Positions 1 to 11,584 of a stretch of DNA of 64,000 bases are shown here, piece by piece. Source of the stretch: Adiantum capillus-veneris (Eukaryota; Streptophyta; Polypodiopsida; Polypodiales; Pteridaceae); assembly GCA_014529385.2 (NCBI GenBank), contig CM043950.1:77913435-77977434 (forward strand). Reading direction: 5' to 3'. A program made the position numbers and the translations under genes. The notes under the pieces are model-generated. The model ran no database searches. It had not been told where the DNA came from and saw nothing but the letters and a program-made list of their open reading frames with translations. Each line of letters begins with the position of its first letter. Position 1 is the stretch's first letter.

Positions 1-1250
1 TTTTCAATCTTAACCTCTTCTATGCCTTCTTGGTGCAAAAAATCAAGAGCCATGCATTCCAATACATCAATGAGTAGCCCAAAGAGGGTTGGGGAAAGTA
101 GGCGTCCTTGTTTGACACCAATGGTGTTTGCAAAAAACTTTGAAATTCCATCTCCCATACGTAATTGACATATCACTTTTTGGTAGATGCGAAAGACTGC
201 ATGCATAAATTCTCTCGGAACTTGAAGGCTTTGCATACGTCTCCAAAGATTTCCTCGCAGTACCATGTCAAAAGGTTTCTTGAAATCCACAAAGTAGAAA
301 TACAACTTTTTCCCTTTCAATCGAGACACTTCCATAAGAACTCGAAGAGTGACAAGGTGATCAATAGTGGTATGATGCTTTCAAAAACCTGCCATTCTTT
401 TCAGCCCATTCACTTATCTTCATCTCCATGATACATCCAAATAACTTTGCCATCAACAAAGAACCAACCATTATAGTGCGATAGTTGTTCACATTGTTTA
501 CATCTCCTCCTTTGTGCAAAGGTTTGATCCAATTTGCACTCCAATCATGAGGCATGCCATACTAAAGTGCAAGGTTAAACATATCGCATATCCAATATCA
601 TGCTTTCTTGCTTGTCAATTTAATCATTTCAGCCTTGACACCCTGAAGGTCACCTGCCTTGCGAGTAGCAAGTTTCTCAAGTGCGCGGCATACATCTTCA
701 ATGGTAAAGAACGGAGACATAAACGGAAGGGAGCTACAACACTCCATCTTATCAACATTGGGTTTCTCATAGAGGTTTGTGCAATGTATATACATATCCT
801 CAAGAGTCAAGTCACCAAATCTCTCAACGCGCTTGCCTTTTAGATTTTGCCAAAACTTGCCACATGCATGTGCTTTCTCTTGCACTAAAAGAAGTTGTTT
901 TTTGGCTTCCCACCTTCTCCTCTTCTTTTGAACAAGTGCTTTGTATGTGAGTGAACATTCCAAGTAAATTTCCTTGTCTTTGATAACAAGTGTTTTGTAT
1001 GTGTGTGAACATTCCAAGTAAATTTCCTTGTCTTTGATTGCATCCAATCTTAGCAAGTGTTTTCGGGCTTGACTACATTCCATGTCAAACCATTTCTTCT
1101 TGGTGCTACCCTTCTTAGACCTTTTGCAAGACATTTGTTTCACCGAAAAGCATTCCTTCGCACAAGAGCAAATTACTTCTTTGAAAACTTTTAACACCAT
1201 TTTAGATGAAATTGGAAAATCCCACAACTTTGGGACTAATTTCAACGCCT
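1..1250 (-). pseudogene. LINE (non-LTR retrotransposon) ORF2 fragment: linker and reverse transcriptase, broken
   Basis: The minus strand encodes the region between endonuclease and reverse transcriptase (about 1245 to 600), then RT blocks. Visible motifs are WIKPLHKGGDVNNVNNYR (about 530-470), a palm motif A-like FYFVDFKKPFD around 290 and a QGRLLSPTLF-like block around 90. These are typical of L1/RTE-type LINE reverse transcriptases, which copy RNA at a nicked target. Reading needs several frame changes and passes in-frame stops, so it is a dead copy. A 39-bp coding stretch (IKDKEIYLECS..) is tandemly repeated near 960-1040. The catalytic YxDD block would lie beyond the left edge of the window. 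The upstream half of the same element is probably the fragment at 23402-25320 on the same strand. Family assignment is confident, subfamily is not. Confidence 0.78.
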
Positions 1251-1310
1251 ATGGATTCCTATTTCCCATTAAATTTGGAAAATTTTCATTTAATTTGGGA
1301 ATGTGACAAA

Positions 1311-1575
1311 GAGATAGATTCTCAAGAAAATGGTGGTGTTGAGAAACACCTTTTAAAATTTTTATTTTTATGTGGGTGTTTCAAAACACTTCATAAAAGA
1401 GATAGATTCTCAAGAAAATGGTGATGTTGAGAAACACCTTTTAAAATTTTTATTTTTATATGGGTGTTTCAAAACACTTCATAAAAGAGATAGATTCCCA
1501 AGAAAATGGTGGTGTTGAGAAACACCTTTTAGAATTTTTATTTTTATGTGGGTGTTTAAAAATACTTCATAAAAT
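1311..1575. repeat. 88-bp tandem repeat, three copies
   Basis: Copies start at 1311, 1399 and 1487 with the word GAGATAGATTCTCAAGAAAA (CC for TC in the third), exactly 88 bp apart. Each unit holds two short inverted repeats, GGTGTTGAGAAACACC and GTGTTTCAAAACAC, so it can fold into hairpins. Similar GGTGTT..AACACC words appear near 21830, 22010 and 23390 at the other side of the 22-kb block, which would fit subterminal repeats of one large element. Confidence 0.93.
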
Positions 1576-1821
1576 CATACATAAGATGGGGAAATAAAAC
1601 AATGAGCAAGATATGAAATGCTATTCAATTTCTCCTATTAAGCTAGTGTGTGCCTTCTCCAAGACATTTGATGGGATCTTGATTGTTTCCACAATTCTTC
1701 CACCCCTTGGAGTCCATGAACATACAATTGTATCAACACACTCCCAGCGCTTTGGGTTAGCAAGATTGCAGCACCAACTCTTTTTCCAACAATCCTCATA
1801 TTGTTCTTGGATTGTGGGATT

Positions 1822-4127
1822 TCATCTTTGATGTTTTGGTGCCCAATACTGAATCAGAACTTTCTTGTAGTTAGGAGATGATTTGTATACATCAACGTTT
1901 GAATCTGCCACTCCTAGCCATATCGGATATTCAGGATCTGCGGATCTCACAAGAACAAGATCCCCTTTTCTTACATCAATTTGAGGCCTAAAGGCCTCTT
2001 GTGGCCTTGCACTTTGAGGACCAACATAGTGATCATTCAATTCTTCATATCCTTGAAACTCATCTCTGTCTTCCTCTATCTCTTGCATTCTATGACTCCC
2101 TACAGTCTTTGGCCAAAATGTTGTATATTCACAAATGTGTTTATTGGTTGGTTGTTCAAGCTCATTGATTATGTTTTGCCAATAAGTGATAACAGGCTCC
2201 ATGTATTTTGTGGAGTCATGGTCCTTTCCCTTTAATAGAGAACATCTTTTCCAAAATTCAAGATATGACTTAATCCCTTGAATAACAAGAGGACTATCTC
2301 TCACATAGTCTGCTATAGGTACCACATCTGGACAGCCTATTGGTAATTTTGGTTTTCCCTGGTCATCTTTTTTCCACAACTCAATTCCCGACTCCTTTGG
2401 CATCCAATTGGGTGATTTGGGATGAATTTTGTACTGCATTACTGGGACTTCACCTTGCATATAGAAACAAAATTGAAGTGGCTTAGAGTTTCTGACTAGA
2501 GCATCTTGTCCGTCACACATGTACCCTTGCACAATGGATTTAAAGTCGGGAACTTGTGTCATCAAAAATGGTGCTGGAGCTGAGCTTTCACATTTTTGAA
2601 AATGTTCCATCAGATGTGGAAAAGTGAATGTCATTCCTGTTCCCAATCTTTCTAAGAACCTACTAAACATTGCATCTATGTCCTCATGTGTATGACCCAC
2701 TGTTAAGAATCCCAAATGCACGGTTTTGAAAACTCCTTTTGCTACTAACAAGGATAAGTATGCAAACAGATATCGATTTGTATTCTCTCCTGCACAATTA
2801 TCTAGCTGTAGCAAAAGATTCTCAGGAAATTTTTGAAATACAGGATTGTATATGGTATCCACAACACATTGAGAGGAAGTTGATTGTATATGTACAATCT
2901 CTTCATTACATCCCTGGCTGGCCAACGGTGGTGTCATTGTTGATGCATTCCTCTCACGCTCTTGCTTCATTTTGTTTTGGAGGTATAGAGATCTCCTTGA
3001 GTTCAATGCATTGAATAACGTTACATTGCTGCGTGGCATACCGTTATGGCATAAATCTCCTTGTCCATGGTTTTCTGTTCTTTCTAGATTCTGTAAGCAT
3101 AATGCAAGGGAACCAATTGTAGCATTGGGATCTGAAGGCCATAGACCATTAAGTGAGAAGTGACCATACATTCCATGACCATTTCCATCTGTTATCATAT
3201 GTGTTAATGATACTTGCAATTGATATGCATTCGCATAATCTTTTGAGTTCACACGCAACCTAGGTTTTGCTATCTTTTTTTTATCCATTTTATCATGTAT
3301 AATGCATAACTACTTATCCTTTTGCAACTGGGAGAACTTACGCCAGGTGTAGTACACATTCCTATAACTTTGTTGTTATAACATGTGAATTTGACATTCA
3401 TCCTTCAAACGTGCAATCATCTCGTCATCCTTTGTTGACTCTAATTGAGACTTTATCCGACTACACACAACACATTTGGAGAACTCACTTGTTTTTTACA
3501 ATGTCACATTAGCAAACTCTGTATTCCAAATCCTATTGAATGTCGTGCTAGACATGGGCTTGAGACTCATACTGTCAAGTGTTTTATTGACATCATGTAA
3601 AATGTCTACTTGCTTGTACGTGTTTGGTATTGCAAGCAAAGTTTCCCTAGTACCATCTTCCATGGTTCTAATCTTATGTGGCATTCTTTCCGAGTTTTCA
3701 TCAACAAAAGAGCGCATCAATGCCCTTCCCATTTCTGTATGGTCTCTTCCTTTTCTCATGACACCATCATTACCATGCACTGAGCGTCTAACCCCATTCT
3801 CAAAATGTTCACGGTAACGATAAAATGAAGTTTTTGGAATGCCATGAATTTCGTACCAAGCTTTACTGCAAACCTCACTGCCATTAAAAGAAAACACATA
3901 GCATGTCTTTGTAGTTGTTTTGTTCTCATGCCATGCAGTCAACATTGTATCATACACATTGTTTGTTCTATTTTGCAAACTTGTCCCCAAAATTCATTGC
4001 GCATAGCCATGACCTTATCTCGATTGGCATATTGACAACACCTTTTGGAACAACAATCTATGGTTGAAATAAGCTGGACAGATGCTAGAGATGCTTGATT
4101 GGATCTCTTAGAAGCCTTCACTGACAT
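1822..4127 (-). pseudogene. DUF7869-like transposase-type gene, broken
   Basis: Read on the minus strand, the order is a Cys-rich N-terminus (CCSKRCCQYANRD near 4050), then KTSFYRYREHFENG and MPHKIR blocks (3990-3496), then a 488-codon open stretch (3288-1822). The latter contains LLLQLDNCAGENTNRY (about residue 160) and GHTHEDIDAMFSRFLERL (about residue 203). These two blocks are the hallmark of the DUF7869 family, abundant in non-seed plants and some protists. Their D/E/H residues resemble an RNase-H-fold (DDE) nuclease, which is my inference. A frameshift near 3980 and an in-frame TAA near 3390 break the gene. The start is placed at the ATG at 4127 because similarity-like Cys-rich coding begins there. 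It may be a former transposase of the surrounding 22-kb block. Confidence 0.7.
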
Positions 4128-4199
4128 TTTTGGCTTCCTATTTACAAAAAAATTCAATAGAGAGAAGCTAGGACTAGTAGAATTTTTTTGCTTGTCATG

Positions 4200-4521
4200 T
4201 AGCAATCGGAACATTGTATCAGGTTTATTGCAAAGAAATGATTCTATAATGTATAACCATTGTTTAAGTTTGTAAATTGGAAGTAGAAGGCAATGCAAGT
4301 TCCAAAACATGTGCAATGCCATAAGGAGAATCCAGCACAAATACTTTTGCCCCTCAGGAATGTAGCAATCGGAACATTGTATCAAGGTTTATTGCAAAGA
4401 AATGATTGTATAATGCATAACCATTGTTTACATTTGTAAATTGGAAGTAGAAGGCAATGCAAGTTCCAAAACATGTGCAATGCCATAAGGAGAATCCAAC
4501 ACAAATACCCTTGCCCCTCAG
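4200..4521 (+). repeat. 163-bp tandem duplication carrying a fragment of the FCP1-like gene
   Basis: The word TAGCAATCGGAACATTGTAT starts at 4200 and again at 4363, and the following about 160 bp are nearly identical. The second half of each unit, and its continuation to about 4585, matches the 5' part of the FCP1-like gene at 19240-19370 (GGAGAATCCAACACAAATA, then CAGGATTTG..AAATC, then GACCTTCCATCCACCAA). This is therefore a third, truncated copy of that gene's 5' coding region, with the coding frame destroyed. Confidence 0.9.
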
Positions 4522-4742
4522 GATTTGTAAATCAAAGTGCATGGTGAGCCGGACCTTCCATCCACCAATAGATCAATGCATTTGTGAATTAAAGTACTTG
4601 AAATTTTGATTTAAATGTTTTAATGTTATGATGATATTTGAAGGCAAAGACCCCTTCAGCTGTGTGGTGAAGCAAAAAATGTATGATGAATGATAATGAT
4701 TCAATTTTTTATATCGTGTTGCATATTTATCGCATTTTTTAG

Positions 4743-6079
4743 CTTACACATTTTGCTAGCATAGAGGACACCCTATGGCCCTAGGACCATAGGATGCCAT
4801 CATATCCCATGTACAATTTCTCTTTTACCATAGAGGACATCTTATGGATCTAGGGTCATAAGACGCCAACATAGTGCATAAATGGCTTCTTATAAGTATA
4901 CACGTAAATACAGTGCATAGAGGGAATTTTACTAGCATAAAGACGGCCCTATGGCCTTGGGACCTAGGGTGCCAACATAGAGCAGAGAGGGCTTTTTATA
5001 GCACCTTGTTGCCCTTGGGACGCCATAGTGCCATAAAGTGGTTTTTGTATATATAGTAGAGAATTCTCACACACATGATACCTTGGTCACTATCTAGCCC
5101 TTGGACCATATGATAGTAGCATAGAGGACACCCTATAGCCCTAGGGTTTCCTTCTATCCCTAGGGCCATACACTGCCAACATATAGTATACATGGTTTCT
5201 TCATAGAGCAAACGTTTTAGTCCTACACTATAGAGTGGAAACCTAGACCATATAATGTATCCTACTAGCATAGAAGGCATCCTATGACCCTGAGGCCAAA
5301 GAGTACCAATTTAGGGCATAAAGGGTCTCTTCCTAAGTTGAAGGGCACCTTGTGGCCCTAGAGAGCACCCTATGGCCCCAGGGCCATAGGGTATCAACAT
5401 AGTCAAATGGGGTGTAAACTTAGAGCATAGAGGGTTTCTTACTATCATGGAGGACACCCTGTGTCGTTGGTGCCATAGGGTGCAAATATATAGCATGGAG
5501 GGTTTCTTGCTAGTATAGAGAGCACCCTATGGCCTTGGGGCCATATGATTCCAACAAAGAGCATAAACGGTTTTTTGATAGCATAGAGGATAGCTTATTT
5601 CCCTGGGGCCATATGATACAAAAATAAAAGAGTCTTAAGAAGGGAACCTAGGCCACTAAATCACCATGGGGCCATAAGGTGGTCTTTGTGGGGAATGCTC
5701 CTAAAGGGTTCCTTGGCTATCCTATGGCCTTTGGGCGATAGGCTACCAACATAGAGTTTAGATGGTTTCTTACTAACATAGAGCTCACCTTGTGGCCTAC
5801 GGTCTTTAGATTCTAATATAGAGTTTCAATGGTTTTATACTACGCGTAAGGGGCACCCTATGGCCTTGGGGCCATAGAGTGTCAATGTAGAGCGCACAGG
5901 TTTCCTTTCTAGCATAGAGGGCACCATGTGTCCTAGGAGCCATTTTATGCACCCTATGGCCCGAGGGCTGTAGGTTGCCAATGTAGACAAGGTTTCTTAG
6001 TAGCATTATAAAGGGTACCTTGTGGCCCTCAATTCTCCATAGGGTGCCAACATAGAGTGTAGAGGGTTTTTCTTACTAG
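4743..6079. repeat. 68-bp hairpin minisatellite array, copy I (left part)
   Basis: Tandem units of about 68 bp (for example CTATC/CTAG starts at 5442 and 5510) follow the scheme CTAGCATAGAGG, ACCCTATGGCC, GGCCATAGGGTGCCAACATA, GAGCATAGAGGGTTTCTTA. The centre of each unit is a near-perfect inverted repeat. At 5367-5392, twelve-base arms ACCCTATGGCCC / GGGCCATAGGGT are separated by two bases. The block aligns with 16622-18050 and is interrupted at 6079 by the LTR element, continuing at 15416. No gene is supported in it; its short open frames do not keep phase because 68 is not a multiple of three. Confidence 0.93.
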
Positions 6080-7671
6080 TGACGGGAGCAAAACGAACCT
6101 CGAACCCCGACGGCCTCTAAAACACCGGGGACCGAATGGCACGCCTCGAGCCTGTCATGGTAAAGCAAACAGGGGGCACCACCTAGATTCAGCGGCTAGG
6201 ACGCAAACAACACACCACCATAACAAAGTTTTCATCCAAGAGAGATGGATGCTTGGGAGTAATGATGAAGAGGAAAGGGAATGAGATCAAGTGAGAGAGA
6301 GAGAGAGAGAGTGAGTGAGGGAGGGGGTATAGTGGCTTAGTACTTAGGCACCACAAAAGCATGGCGAATCCGCACACCCTTCACACATACACAAGCTCAC
6401 TCCAAACACAAGACTAGGTGGCGATTCCGCACACCTCACATGGGCAAAACATTGCAAGAAAACATACTCACAAACCCTCAAGCTTTATTTAGAGAATAAG
6501 GCGATGAAGTGGGGAGCATAGGGTAGGGGAATGAGAAGGGAGAGTGTGGTAGAGCACATGGGGGATAGGTGGGAGTTGATGGCGAAGACTCACACGAGGG
6601 TTATGTCCATCATCCTTCATTTAGTTTCCCTTCATCTTCCATAGCCCAAGGGTGTAGAGGTCATGCTCAAGACGAGCATTGTGATTGCGGTGATGGTGAT
6701 GGTGTGGGTGTGTGTGTGTGCACTAGGCACACACAGTGCATAGTGTACTCTTTGGTGATGGTGTGTGTCTTTAGTGTGATGGTGACCCCTCTTTATATAG
6801 GGGAGGAGGGGGGAGGAATTCTAGAATTTAGAAATGAAGAAATCATTATCTACATAGGCCATGTGACTGTGGGCCCCACTTGTCTGGCTCTGTGTATATG
6901 TGCCAGAACAGCAGTCTCATGAGAGAGAGACTAAGAGAGAGAGATGGGTTGATGAAAAAAAGTGAGAGGTGACATGGAGAATAAAGTAATTACAAGAGGG
7001 GAGAGAGAGGAGTGTGTTCAGAGGTGAATCTGTGTGCAGATGTGTGTGAACACAAGAAAAATCAGGTAACCACCGGGTGGGGATGGGTTTGTTGGCACCT
7101 TTTTCAATGAAACTGAGTGTGTGTGAGTGTGGGGGAGGTTATTTAGCTACAAGACAAGAGACATGGCACCCTTTAGAGAGAGAGGGGGGTATTAGGGTCA
7201 TGGGATATGATAGGAGAGAGAAAGAGGGGGTGGGGTATACTATTTTGGAAGAAATGGTAAGTTGCATGTGAGTTAGGGTGCATTATTGGTGATTTATAAT
7301 GCATTATTGGTGAGAGGTGGGGTAGCTTGAGGGGAGAGAGAAAGGAGAAAGGACAAGGGGAAGAGAGAGGGGAGTTGACCTTTTGAGTGGAGGAGAGGAA
7401 AAGGGACACCCGACGGGGCAACAGTGAAGAAAAAGAAGGCAAGGTGGGGATGGGCTACCCCGCAGGCATGAGGTGGCCTATTTTACCTTTCTTATATATT
7501 TACATAATCATACTTTATTTTTTTCATACTTTTTCCAATGCTTATATATTTACATACTTTTTCATACTCTTATATATTTACATAATCATACTTTATTTTT
7601 TTCATACTTCTCTCGTCGTGGGGACGAGAGAAGAGGGGTATGGGAGCTTGGCTTGTGAAAAGCCCCCATCA
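6080..7671 (-). repeat. LTR (3' LTR in element orientation)
   Basis: Near-identical to 13831-15415. It begins TGACGGGAGCAAA and ends CCCCCATCA on the plus strand. It contains a GA tract, a TATA-type box read on the minus strand at 6792-6799, and, close to 7485-7620, a duplicated TTATATATTTACATA block that the other LTR lacks. Confidence 0.95.
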
Positions 7672-7675
7672 TTAG

Positions 7676-7687
7676 CCCTCCCCTTTT
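7676..7687 (-). other. Polypurine tract of the Ty3/gypsy element
   Basis: On the minus strand AAAAGGGGAGGG lies four bases inside the 3' LTR, the expected site for priming plus-strand DNA synthesis. Confidence 0.75.
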
Positions 7688-7699
7688 GGCTAGAGGTAT

Positions 7700-8308
7700 T
7701 CATGTCTCTAGCTCATCTGTTTGATTATTATCGTCGGAGGTGGCGGCTGATGGTGTGTCCTCATCCGGAATGTCAATTGGTGGAGCCTGGTCAAATCGAA
7801 GAAAATAAGGTTTAAGTCGCCAACCATTTACCCTAGTTTTATGAAGTTTTCCATCAGCCTCCATAAGTTGGTAGCTTCCATTGGCATACTTTTTCCTGAT
7901 GATGAAAGGGCCTTCCCATCGGAGCAGGAGTTTCTTATCCTTGCACGTGTCGAAGCGATTGTCGTAGCGGAGCACCAACATTCCTTTCTTCAATTATTTT
8001 TTCCGGAGATGCTCGTTAAAGCTAAGCCGTCTATGCTCTGCTTGTGCTGCATAATAATTTATTGCTTCTTCTCTGTCCAACTGCAGTCTTTCCAAGTTGA
8101 TGATGTGATCTCTCAAATGCATGTTGGGTTGTTGAAGTTGGCTTGCCATTAATCTGAGACTTTGTAGTTGCACTTCAATCGGCAAGATTGCTTCCTTACC
8201 AAATACTAGATGATACGGTGTGAATCCCAAGGATGTACGAAATGAAGTTTTGTAGGCCCATAAAGCTGGTAGTAGATACTTATCCCAATCTCTGGGATGA
8301 TTGTTTAC
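7700..8308 (-). pseudogene. Integrase C-terminal part of the Ty3/gypsy pol, cut by stops
   Basis: The reading continues in the same frame as the main pol reading after a TAG at 8309-8311 and passes a TAA at 7994-7996. Visible blocks are GFTPYHLVFGKEAILPIEV (8230 onward), LRYDNRF and LLLRWEGPFIIRKKYANGSY followed by LHKTRVNGWRLKPYF. These match the C-terminal integrase region and its SH3-like GPF-type DNA-binding segment in plant Ty3/gypsy elements. The tail (PPIDIPDEDTPSAATSDD) is acidic and low-complexity. The stops make expression as a fusion unlikely. Confidence 0.82.
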
Positions 8309-11300
8309 CTACTTGGTAATAATTTCAGAAACCATTCCATTTACCTTTTCAACTAGGCCATTACATTGAGGGTAATATGGTGAAGAGTGCCTCCTTGTAA
8401 GGCCTAGTTTATGCATTAATTCTCCTACCAAGTCTGCTCTGAAACCTGGCCCTCTATCAGAGATGATCTCTAAAGGTGTGCCAAACCTACAGCATATGTG
8501 CTCGGAGATAAATTTAGCTACCTCTACCGCTGTGATTCTATTGGTGGCTGTAGCATCTGCCCATCTAGTCATGTAGTCGACCCCCATGATAATGTAGAAT
8601 TTTCCTGAGTTGGCCCTAGGTAATGGCCCAATGGCATCGATACCCCATTTTTCAAATGGGCCATATGAGAGAATAGGTGTCTGTGGTTCAGGCATAAGTG
8701 ACCTAGTGCCGGCCTTTTGACACAACTTACACGTTTTGCACCAATGGTGTACATCACGGTTGAGGCTAGGCCATATGAAGCCTGCGTGCAAAATTTTCCC
8801 ACTTGTTAGGTCTAGGGCAAAGTGACCACCACAAACCCCGTTGTGACAACTAGCAATTACTCCCGTGATTTCGTGAGAGAGAGGGACCTTCTTGAGCATT
8901 TGGTCCTTACCCTTACAGTAGAAACCATCATTGATGAGTCGATACCTTGTGGACTTCCGCGTCAGCCATTGCTTCTGTCCCTTTGTTAAATCTGATGGGC
9001 ATTCCCCTGTTTCCAAAAAATGCATGATGTCAGGCAAAGCATCACTGCCTTGAAGTAGAGGGAGCTTTAGTTTTATTGCTCCAACCACCACTTCCTGTAG
9101 TCTTTCACTTGCTAGGGCATCTGCTTCTTGGTTTTGAGACCTTGGGATATGGTGTATTTGAACTTCTTCAAACTTACCCAACAAGGTTTTTACACCACTT
9201 AAGTGAGTCCTTAAACTAGGATTCTTGCATGTCCATGATCCATTTACTTGCCTTACCAGAAGTAGAGCATCCCCAAATACATTAAGGCGTTGTACACCTT
9301 GCGAGACGCACCATTGTAGACCCTTGGTTAGTGCTGCATACTCAGCTTCATTGTTAGAATGTGAATCTAACAATTGGCCCAATGAAAATACCTTTGTCCC
9401 TTTGTCATCAAGGACCACTATGCCTGCAGCTGCTTTGTCGGACGCTCGCTTGTAGGCTCCATCAAAGTAGAGAGAGTATGCTCCTTCTACCATCGGTGGT
9501 ACTGGAGGTAATCGGACTTCTCCTTCCTTAGATTGCTTCTCATTCATTTCAAAGACTTGGTAGGTCATGAGTCCCCCCAAACTTGCCCTTGTCGTGCTTT
9601 CTACCTGTACCGTGTAGTCAAACTCTTGCAGACGAACTAGCCATTTAGTAATTCTAGTAGACACATCCATGTGTTGTACAACATAGGGAAATATTTCATC
9701 CGTGGTTAGAATCACAAATTTCTTAGGCAACAAATATGACCTAAACTTTGTAGTTGCAAATCTAAGAGCTAGGACTAAGTGTTCCACATGGGTGAAACCT
9801 TTCCCTCCTGCTGTCATCATTCGCCTAGAGAAGTAGATTGGCCTCATGAAAGATGTCACCGCATCCTTTTGGAGTAGCACAGCCCCCAATAAGTCATCAC
9901 CAACACTTGAGGTGACATAGAATTTTTCATCCCACTTAGGTGGTGAGATAGTTGGCAGAGTGGCTAAGACCTCCTTTACCTTGTTGTAGTGATGTTCGCT
10001 TTCCTCGTCCCAAGTGAAAGTTGATCTTTGAGTGAGTTGTTGCAGTGGTAGAACAAGTTGTGATAGTAGATGTATGAATCTACTTAAGTACCTCACCTTC
10101 TGTAGAAAAGAGACTAGTTGACGTGCGATCGTTGGTGAAGGTAGGGCTATGAGTGCGGACACCTTACTTGGGTCGGCGTTGATACCTTTTGCTGAAATTT
10201 CATGGCCTAGGAGAATGACTTTACTCTCCCCAATGTGGCATTTATCCACATTTAATTTCCCACCTAGGCTCTGCAACTTGGCCAAACCTTCAGTTACCTT
10301 TTCTAAATGTGAAATACGGGAGCTATATATACAAAAATCATCAATGAACACTCTTATGGATGTTCCAAAGAACGGTTGAAAAACATATGTGACATATCTT
10401 TGGAATGTGGCAGGTGCATTTGTGAGACCAAATGACATAACCCTGTATGCAAAACAACCCCATGGCGTGATAAAAGTGGTTTTTAGCTGATCTTCCAAGG
10501 CTATGCGTATTTGAAAGTATCCAGAATAACCATCACAGAAGGTATAGCATTCAAAACCCGCTACTTCATTCAGAATTTCATCCAAGAAAGGGAGAGGAAA
10601 GTGGTCTCTCTTTGTAGCTGTATTTAGTGGTTTGTAGTCAACACAGACCCTCCACTTACCATTATTTTTAGGCGTCACCACTACGGGTGACACCCATTCT
10701 GAGTTTTCTACAGGATAGATGAATCCCGCCTCCAGCAGTTTCCTTACCTCGGCCAAGAGTGCCTTTTCTTGTATGACCCCCAGTCGTCGTAGCTTTTGCA
10801 CAACTCGTTTTACCCCTTCCTTCAGCTTAATATGATGTTCCACCACTGTAATGCCTGTGATTCTTTCATAGTTGTCAATGAACAGGTTAGGAAATCCCAT
10901 CAACATTTGCAAAAAACTATCTTTCTCCTCAAGTGTTAATTCCATAGACAACATACCCTTCAGCCTACTTCCTCCTAGACCAGGTGATTTGCTCTCCTCT
11001 TCATTAAGTTGCCCTTTTGGTGATGGATCACCAGTTGTGCTTACCCTTTGTGGATCCTTCATAATGATACCCATCACATCAATGGAACTGTCACTTTTGT
11101 CGATGGATGTGGTCTCCTCCTCAGAACTGGAAGATTCGCTAATGGTTTCATCTATCGATGTTTCCAGATTCATTTGCTTTTGCTTGCCAATCCTCATGTC
11201 GTAGTAGATTGTCTCCCCTTTCTTACCGGTCATGCGTAGAAGGCCAGTACCCCAGTCCTGTTTTGCCTTCATGGCCATCAACCATGGCCTTCCCAAAATT

Positions 11301-11584
11301 AGTGGATAGCCCTCCCCCTTAGTAGGCATTACAAAAACATCTACCTCTACCTCAGTGTTGAAAGCTTTGATTTTCACGGCACTTACCACACCCACACACT
11401 TTACTTTTGCGTTGTTTGCCATCTTTGCCTTGCATGGAGAAGGCCTGTCAACCTCGAGCCCTAATCAAAGCATCATAGCTTCGCTCATTACATAGATTTG
11501 TGCACCTCCATCAATGTAGGTGTTTCCAACCCTCTTTCCTTTTATGTTTACGTCGACAATTGGAAGGATGTCATCCATGTTGCA
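8309..11584 (-). pseudogene. Ty3/gypsy pol: protease, reverse transcriptase, two RNase H domains, integrase
   Basis: The open stretch from 11422 to 8309 is 1037 codons. The protease active site lies just upstream in the same frame and reads YIDGGA (about 11510), not DSGA or DTGA, and a TGA near 11472 follows it. Reverse transcriptase: WRVCVDYKPLN (about residue 250) and the FIDD catalytic box (about 361). RNase H follows, then an archaeal-type RNase H (YSLYFDGAYKRAS, about 655; NNEAEYAAL). The integrase zinc region is near residue 862 (HNGVCGGHF..CKTCKLC) and the core follows: GIDAIGP, IISDRGPGF, NGLVEKVNG, with the DDE triad intact. It is in frame with gag, so the ancestor used a single gag-pol frame. 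Loss of function comes from the stops at 11585, about 11472, 8309 and 7994. Confidence 0.93.

Noticed and set aside
4743-6079. Repeated minus-strand open frames in the hairpin arrays (words like LWPQGHRVSSML)
   Set aside because: They follow from the 68-bp repeat, change frame from unit to unit, and have no starts, splice sites or family match.
6569-6922. 117-codon open frame repeated in both LTRs (also 14346-14699)
   Set aside because: It lies in the LTR on the strand opposite to the element genes, spans the promoter region, and is duplicated only because the LTR is.
8569-11239. Several open frames on the plus strand and in other minus frames inside pol
   Set aside because: Shadows of the reverse transcriptase/integrase coding frame.
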